DNA from: Chara braunii
Taxonomy: Eukaryota; Streptophyta; Charophyceae; Charales; Characeae
Direction of reading: 5' to 3'
Length of the DNA: 20,803 bases
NCBI GenBank assembly: GCA_003427395.1
Contig: BFEA01000117.1
Coordinates: 1,141,384 to 1,162,186 of the forward strand
Each line of letters begins with the position of its first letter. The first letter of the stretch is position 1. The notes below the pieces were generated by a model that searched no databases, had not been told where the DNA came from, and saw only the letters and a program-made list of their open reading frames with translations. Of the stretch, positions 16,015 through 20,803 are shown one piece after another. Position numbers and translations under genes: made by a program.

Positions 16015-16615
16015 GCCCATCCATTGAGTGGGATGACAACAAAGAATGTGTCTTTCTCATGCACTGAAGATTGTGAGACTGTACGTCAGAAACTAGAGAT
16101 CGTATTGCTAAGTAATCCCATCTTCCGCATTGTTGGTCCCACCGCTATTTGTCAGTTTGGCATTGGGGCTGTGTTATAGCAAGAAGACGAGACAGGACTG
16201 CTCTCGGTCGAGTACATGCGCTGAAAGCTAAACTCCCAAAAGGTCGCCTTCTCCACTTATAAACACAAACTCTCTGCACGTCCGGAAGTTTTAGAGTATC
16301 AGAGGTATTACCTCCTCAGACAACACTTCAACCGTTCAACCGTTTCAATGTTTTTTTTTCTTTTTTTTCCCCTTCTTTCCATGTCTATTCAGATCATAAG
16401 ACTTTGCAATCGTTTGCAATCATTTGCACTCGATAAAGAGTTTATTAAAGACCCAGCCCAAACTGAACACCACACCGACCTGAGGAGATCAATGTGTACG
16501 GCGGCTACGGCCTTGAGTTGAAGGTTGAAACATACGAAAGGTTGTTACAATCGTATTGCTGATGCTTTGTCTCGCCATCCTGAAAATATGAACTTCATTG
16601 TCAAGTCCTTGGATA
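16015..16615 (+). pseudogene. Chromovirus reverse transcriptase end and RNase H remnant
   Basis: IEWDDNKECVF near 16025 corresponds to the thumb/connection region. QFGIGAVL (near 16153), LLSVEYM and KVAFSTYKHKLSA (about 16200-16280) are RNase H blocks. YYLLRQHFNRS (about 16304-16340) is followed by a 40-50-nt pyrimidine-rich stretch and then by sequence matching SDHKTLQ. CYNRIADALSRHP at about 16543-16581 is the ADALSR signature closing RNase H. Several stops and frame changes intervene. Confidence 0.8.
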
Positions 16616-16659
16616 TATTCTCCAGACTTCGCAAACCAATAGTGGAAGCAACCTCGAAG

Positions 16660-17960
16660 GACCGTACTTCTTGTCCTATCTGGCTGACCATAGTAGCAAG
16701 CATGATTTTTGCTTTCATACGGTATGCTGCTCCACGCGCATGTGGGACGTGATTGACTGTGTACCTAATTGTAAGTCAAGGCGCTCTAGAATTTTGGGCA
16801 AATGTCATGACAACCACGGTCACTTCGAATTTTTTAAAACGCGTGCGAGGTTATTCCTGAAATTTTACTGACCTTGTATGGACTATGGAGGAATTTGCCC
16901 GTCAGTTGGTGGAAACGAGTTTGCCAAAGAAACAATTCACCAGCAACAGCTCCTTGGTTTGCTCAAACTACTTCCTGTTCGCAAAGGCCATGGTGAATCT
17001 GTTTCGATTGACATCATTGACATGGGCAAAGAACATAGAAACGGGGTTTTGTAGATCATGGTTTGTGTTGATAGATTTTCCAAGTTTGCCAATTTGATTC
17101 CCTTACCATCCCATGCAACCTGGTGATCGAGGAATTTGAGAAACATTACATCCTCGAATGGACCCTCCCGAAACAATTGCGAGCGATTATGGTATGTGCA
17201 TGCTTCATTAGTTCGCAGTAATCTTTCGCTATCGAGCTTTACGAAGCACAGATGACCATGACCTCAGGTCGCCATAGGGAAGCTAACGCACAACCCCAAG
17301 AATGAACCAGACAGTCACACAATCGCTGTGTTCGCTCATTGTCTCTAATCAGAACAATTGGGACNAGGACCTGCCAGCAAAAAAAANNCACAATGAATGA
17401 ACCAGACAGTCACACAATCGCTGTGTTCGCTCATTGTCTCTAATCAGAACAATGGGGACGAGGACCTGCCAGCAAAAAAATTGCACGATGAATGAACCAG
17501 GCAGTCACACAATCGCTGTGTTCGCTCATTGTCTCTAATCAGAACAATTGGGACGAGGACCTGCCAGCAAGAAAATTGCACAATCACTCGATACATTCAA
17601 GTACCGGTATGAACCCAGATGAGTTGCAGGTCGGTTGGGCAGTTCGCAGTCCTATGGACTACTTGCTGCCTGATCGACATGCTGGCCTGACCCTTGGCAT
17701 GCTTTACTATGGTGTGAAGGACCAGAAACTGCTTGCGGGTCATCTTAACAATGTCCAGATAGCCCGAGACCCTTCGCAAAGGTCCACCATGCAAACAAGC
17801 GCCACATACCTGCTGCATTCAAAGTGGGAAACTATGTCTCCGTTAAAATGTCTGAATTATCTGACGAGGAAGGAGTGTGACACAACTGTTGCCCCTCTAC
17901 CACAGATGTTCGTTCACGTATTCTCAAGGTCCTACGAAATGAGCATCCTGGACCTTCCCT
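16660..17960 (+). pseudogene. Chromovirus integrase remnant with internal triplication
   Basis: The N-terminal zinc-finger region is degraded (a frame near 16925 reads VCQRNNSPATAP, the second Cys part). LLPVRKGHGESVSIDIID carries the first catalytic Asp at 17010-17012, then MVCVDRFSKFANLIPLPSHAT (about 17055-17115). After a poor stretch, a late-core motif reading NNWDEDLPARKLHN occurs in a segment repeated three times (17301-17582). HSSTGMNPDELQVGW (about 17590-17640) and the C-terminal block through 17850 complete it. The 95-bp period breaks the frame each time. Confidence 0.8.
17301..17582 (+). repeat. 95-bp segment in three tandem copies, with N bases
   Basis: Units start at 17301, 17396 and 17491, each beginning AATGAACCAG, and differ at only a few positions. 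N bases occur at 17365 and 17388-17389 in the first unit. The third unit leads into the normal downstream integrase sequence. This is either a recent tandem duplication or an assembly artefact. Confidence 0.95.
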
Positions 17961-17966
17961 TCATCG

Positions 17967-18209
17967 TTGATCTCCTTCCACATCTGTGTACGTATCCGGT
18001 CTTTTGTGCCTTTAGAGTCTAAACTCTATCCCTTCACTATCTCAAATGGATTTCCCGGCAAACCATCTATGATCCCCCACCCCATCAGTGATGGCTTTGA
18101 GGTTTATTGCTTCTGCAAACACAAAGGCAAAAGACGAAAGTGTGAGCATTTGGTGTACTTTCTTTATCATCCACTCGACAATTTCCACTTGAATCCTCGA
18201 TCCAAGTAG
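17967..18209 (+). pseudogene. Chromovirus C-terminal region with chromodomain
   Basis: The frame reads LYPFTISNGFPGKPS, then GFEVYCFCKHKGKRRKCEHL and VYFLYHPLDNFHLNPRSK. The second part aligns with the chromodomain pattern (E-V-x-x-I-x-x-x-K-x-x-x-x-x-x-Y-L-V-x-W-x-G-Y-x-x-x-x-x-T-W-E-P), with the canonical Trp and Gly replaced. Chromodomains at the integrase C-terminus guide insertion to marked chromatin. Here aromatic positions have changed (Phe-Leu for Trp, Leu for Trp), so histone binding is probably lost. Confidence 0.7.
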
Positions 18210-18245
18210 CAGACAACCCGCAACTCGTATTGTCAAAGCATACAA

Positions 18246-19713
18246 GTGTGGACTGATGCGTGACTACAACGTGAGCGAGTGTACGCTTGTGTTTTTCGCA
18301 TTATGTGCCTATGATGCATTTTGCGCAGATCCCTAGGTTCTTTCTAGCTCAATGGGACCTTGCTTCTTGGTCAGTGGGATTGCAGTGACCCGCACATAAT
18401 CAGTTTGAGATTTAATATTTATGCAGTTTGATGTGCTAAATTTCCAAGCCCTGACTCAGATCGCTGTTTGATTGCCTATGTCTAAGTCCCGATGCGATAA
18501 TTGCTCGTACGAACTACGTTCTCGTACTGTGTTATCTGTGTCCTTGGAAGGGGTAGTTTGGACATAAGGGACACTACAGGAATAGGACTGAAATTGGATC
18601 CCGGAAAGATGGCTAGAACGCGTAGGATGGACAAGGACATAAGTAGAATTTGGCTAGTACCCGGTAAGGAGTTTCCAACAACTTGGCGAGGCCCAAGTAA
18701 GGCCCAGTAGGCTTAGAAGATCCCAGTAGCTTCCAAAAATATCATGAGTAGTAAGGGCCTGTACCTAGTTAGCTTGTAAGTCAGATGCGGGCCTGGAGTG
18801 TGAAAGTGAAGACCTCCATGGCTATGGAGCAGTAGTAGTAGTAGTCGTAGGGTGTAGGCCTAGGCTATGGAGGTGAAAGGTGAAGAACCCCAAGCTCGGC
18901 TATGGTGAATGGTGAAGGGAGCAAGTAGAGGTGGAGGGTGAAGAACCCCAAGCTCGGCTATGGTGAATGGTGAAGGAAGCAAGTAGAGGTGGAGAAAGAG
19001 GATGAAAGAGAGAACCGGCATGGGAGACTCAACTTTGGCTGTGATAGACCTTCATCTCAAATTCCTTGGTTGGCATTGCATCTAGCAGGCCCATGTGTGG
19101 GAATTGTCTGGTCTTGGACTTCATCCGAGAGTGTGGCTATGGCGAATGAGAAAAGAGAGGCATATTAATTGTTGCCTTGTCCTTTGAACATCTGCGATGG
19201 GCATGGATGAAACACCATAGATGGAGATGCAACCGAGAAGAGAGGAGTGAGGTTGAGGCTGGAAGGAGGTCTCTTTTAGTGTTTGTAATAAGGAGGAATA
19301 CTTGGACATGGTCCCTGTTCATTCATTGATTTTTGTTCTAGCTGATTGATTATAAGAAGAGGAGGAGGAAGGGAGAAGAAGATGAGATGGAGAAGAAGAG
19401 AGGGAGAATATGTTGGTTTCAATTCTTCTTCCATTCTTTTCATTATATTCTGCTTTTTTTTTCTCTTTCCACTTCTACTTTAGAGTTCAGCAAGTGTCAC
19501 ATTTTCTCACGTTTGAGTTTTGCAACACGGATGGCGTAGGGTCATAACAATAAATGCAAGGGCTCTTTCATTCCCTCTTCAGCCTTCAGGACTCTCCGAC
19601 TCAGAGCTCCCCCCATAAGCACCTATCCCATTGCTGAAGTCACTGATGTAGTCCCTTCGCAATAGTTCAATTCCATATGCAGATCCAACCATCAACACGA
19701 ATGCCAACTATAG
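18246..19713. other. Non-coding, possibly LTR-like sequence downstream of the chromovirus
   Basis: No gene recognised. Content: a small ORF at 18501-18710 of unknown status, an (AGT)5 run at 18831-18845, the 58-bp duplication at 18879-18994, and a purine-rich stretch at about 19351-19410 containing TATAAGAAG, followed by pyrimidine-rich sequence. TATA-like plus purine/pyrimidine blocks after a pol end are compatible with a 3' LTR, but no paired LTR, TG...CA ends or primer-binding site were found. Confidence 0.35.
18879..18994 (+). repeat. 58-bp tandem duplication
   Basis: A 58-bp unit beginning GGTGAAGAACCCCAAGCTCG occurs at 18879-18936 and again at 18937-18994, with one difference (GGGAGC against GGAAGC). 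Near identity suggests a young duplication. Confidence 0.95.
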
Positions 19714-20232
19714 ATGTCGGTTCTCAGCACCGCTGGCCTCCAGATTCAAACTGCTGACTCAACGTCACCAGCAACACCAGGTAAGTCATGTAAGCCTCTC
19801 TCCACTCTCCGTCAACACAGGTCTGATCTCCCTCAACCTATCTCTCTCTCTACACCTAAGCTACGGTGCAGGGCTTCTACTACTCTAGCTAGGCTACCTG
19901 CGCTCCCGCTCACTCTCACCAGTACTCGGTCTCTGCCTCCTCCAGTGCTAGCACTTTCGGAGCAGTGCTCCAGCATCCAGCAGTCTGAACCAGGGATGAA
20001 TTTGCCGGCTGCGGCAGGTCAGTCTTCTTGTAGTGTTGACTTTGACTTGGTTGGGCCTGCCCACTTTTACCTTCTCGGACGGTTGAGATTTCTAGATCTG
20101 TCTGGCACAGGTTTACTATCGGCCAATGTGCGCCTGGACCCAGCCGGCCTCGGAAACTTCTGGAAAACTGCATTCAACCATTGTATGTGTATGTGTATTT
20201 GGCTCTTTGACTTTCCCAAAGTCGAGTACTGA
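19714..20232 (+). CDS. 172-codon ORF, Ser/Pro/Leu-rich, function unknown
   Basis: The frame from an ATG at 19714 to a stop at 20230-20232 encodes a Ser-, Pro-, Thr- and Leu-rich polypeptide without a recognised domain, signal peptide or membrane segment. Low-complexity composition of this kind is seen in gag-like or disordered proteins but also arises in pyrimidine-rich non-coding DNA. A GCAGGTCAGT donor-like site at about 20010-20020 could end a coding exon after LPAAA. There is no independent support that it is translated. Confidence 0.25.
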   Translation: MSVLSTAGLQIQTADSTSPATPGKSCKPLSTLRQHRSDLPQPISLSTPKLRCRASTTLARLPALPLTLTSTRSLPPPVLALSEQCSSIQQSEPGMNLPAAAGQSSCSVDFDLVGPAHFYLLGRLRFLDLSGTGLLSANVRLDPAGLGNFWKTAFNHCMCMCIWLFDFPKVEY

Positions 20233-20503
20233 TCCATGGGGTGCCTCTTTTGACCCTACGCCCAGGACCTTTTGACTCAAGGACTTTTTGGCGCCCGCTC
20301 AAGGGCAATGGATGTGACTTTTGTTGACCCACTTGAGAGAAAAATTTACGACTCTAGACTGCGGAGATTTTGAACCGGGTTCTTTGCACTTTCGCCGTCC
20401 CGCTTTTGAGTTCCATCCCAGGAACCTCAATCTTCATCAGCTATGGCTTTTCTTTTTAATTCTCTTTCATAACCCACAATAATATTGCAATAACCCATGC
20501 CAT
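20233..20503. other. Unassigned sequence
   Basis: No ORF or known repeat was recognised. The phrase CTTTTGAC occurs at about 20247 and again in CCTTTTGACTC at about 20268, with no clear structure. Confidence 0.4.
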
Positions 20504-20749
20504 ATGTCTCGTGGAAAAACTGAGGGCCAACTCGACCACCCTCAGCCCAGGCCGAAACGGGGGCAAAAAGAACCCCACACGAGGACTCAGGGCCTAAAGT
20601 CAACTGTCGTGACCCCAACAGTCAAAGTCCAAAGGTACCCAGCCCAGGCCGCAGGTCAAGCACACACACTTGTTTGTATGCAGGTACCCAGACAGGATCA
20701 GGTCCAAGGGAGAAGTCTGCAACTGTACAATCCGGGCCCTCGGCTGTGA
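20504..20749 (+). CDS. 81-codon Pro/Gln/Arg-rich ORF, possibly the start of a larger reading frame
   Basis: The ORF starts MSRGKTEGQLDHPQPRPKRG and is rich in Pro, Gln, Arg and Lys. No domain is recognised. A basic, Pro/Gln-rich start near the window edge could be the first part of a retrotransposon gag, but the frame stops at 20747-20749 and nothing beyond is visible, so this is speculation. Confidence 0.2.
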   Translation: MSRGKTEGQLDHPQPRPKRGQKEPHTRTQGLKSTVVTPTVKVQRYPAQAAGQAHTLVCMQVPRQDQVQGRSLQLYNPGPRL

Positions 20750-20803
20750 GTCAATCTGGACGACTGTGGGAAAAGCACCCGAGGCCAGACAGCTTCGACA
20801 ACT

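Larger units (their letters stand above)
16000..18245 (+). mobile_element. Ty3/gypsy chromovirus fragment (RNase H, integrase, chromodomain), decayed
   Basis: The 3' half of a gypsy pol is present in order on the plus strand across many frameshifts, ending in a chromodomain, which marks the chromovirus lineage. The upstream reverse transcriptase active site, protease and gag are absent, and no LTR boundaries were found. Protein-level decay, duplications and N bases show it is inactive. Confidence 0.85.

Noticed and set aside
18246-19713. A defined 3' LTR of the chromovirus
   Set aside because: TATA-like and purine-rich blocks are present, but no TG...CA ends, polypurine tract or second LTR could be paired.
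1-20803. CRISPR arrays, prokaryotic operons or phage modules
   Set aside because: No regularly spaced repeats with unique spacers, no ribosome binding sites and no compact gene order; all recognised proteins are eukaryotic retroelement proteins.

Overview
The window looks like nuclear DNA from a eukaryote, most likely a green plant or streptophyte alga. The grounds are plant-style L1 LINEs with an APE endonuclease and a zf-RVT tail, a Ty3/gypsy chromovirus with a chromodomain, a short interstitial run of the plant telomere unit TTTAGGG, long (GA)n tracts and N gaps. There are no operons, ribosome binding sites or compact intact genes. A charophyte alga would fit, but that is a guess. No intact host gene was found. 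The window is a repeat graveyard of nested, decayed mobile elements with at most two candidate host exons.

Layout. 1-475: nothing recognised. About 476-6840: one nearly full-length decayed L1-type LINE (copy 1), with ORF1 remains, then ORF2 with endonuclease, reverse transcriptase and zinc-knuckle tail; two consecutive blocks (about 4500-4865 and 4865-5095) lie on the opposite strand. 6841-8338: mostly unassigned, with a small telomere-like run. 8339-8393: a perfect 21-bp-arm hairpin. 8401-8640: a SINE-like element. 8690-9760: a decayed gypsy RNase H/integrase segment, interrupted by a 105-bp hairpin element. 9857-10244 (minus): an open reading frame bounded by splice-like signals. 10448-10617: a (GA)n tract with a 30-N gap.

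11050-12491: a composite element with inverted arms of about 200-240 bp. Its left arm was hit by a SINE flanked by a perfect 12-bp target duplication. Its interior holds a second hairpin element and an 88-bp exon-like segment resembling part of a dynein heavy chain. 12955-13304: a 350-bp MITE with 33-bp terminal inverted repeats and a 6-bp duplication. About 13305-15185: a second, internally deleted LINE (copy 2), interrupted by a third hairpin element. 15209-15308: a GA tract running into poly-G. About 15700-15845: a tRNA-like SINE head on the minus strand. About 16000-18245: a decayed chromovirus pol 3' half (RNase H, integrase, chromodomain) with a 95-bp segment present three times beside N bases. 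18246-20803: non-coding or LTR-like sequence with a 58-bp tandem duplication and two low-complexity ORFs of unknown status.

The strongest new-looking signals are (1) a three-copy family of near-perfect hairpins of 105-111 bp inserted at TA, two of them inside identifiable retrotransposon genes; (2) the long-TIR element carrying an exon-like fragment; (3) the 350-bp MITE with an unusual 6-bp duplication; (4) a SINE-like family whose 5' part matches LINE copy 2 and whose 3' end is a paired stem before the A tail; and (5) two adjacent in-place inversions inside LINE copy 1. The two LINE copies serve as internal references for each other, so several claims can be checked within the window.
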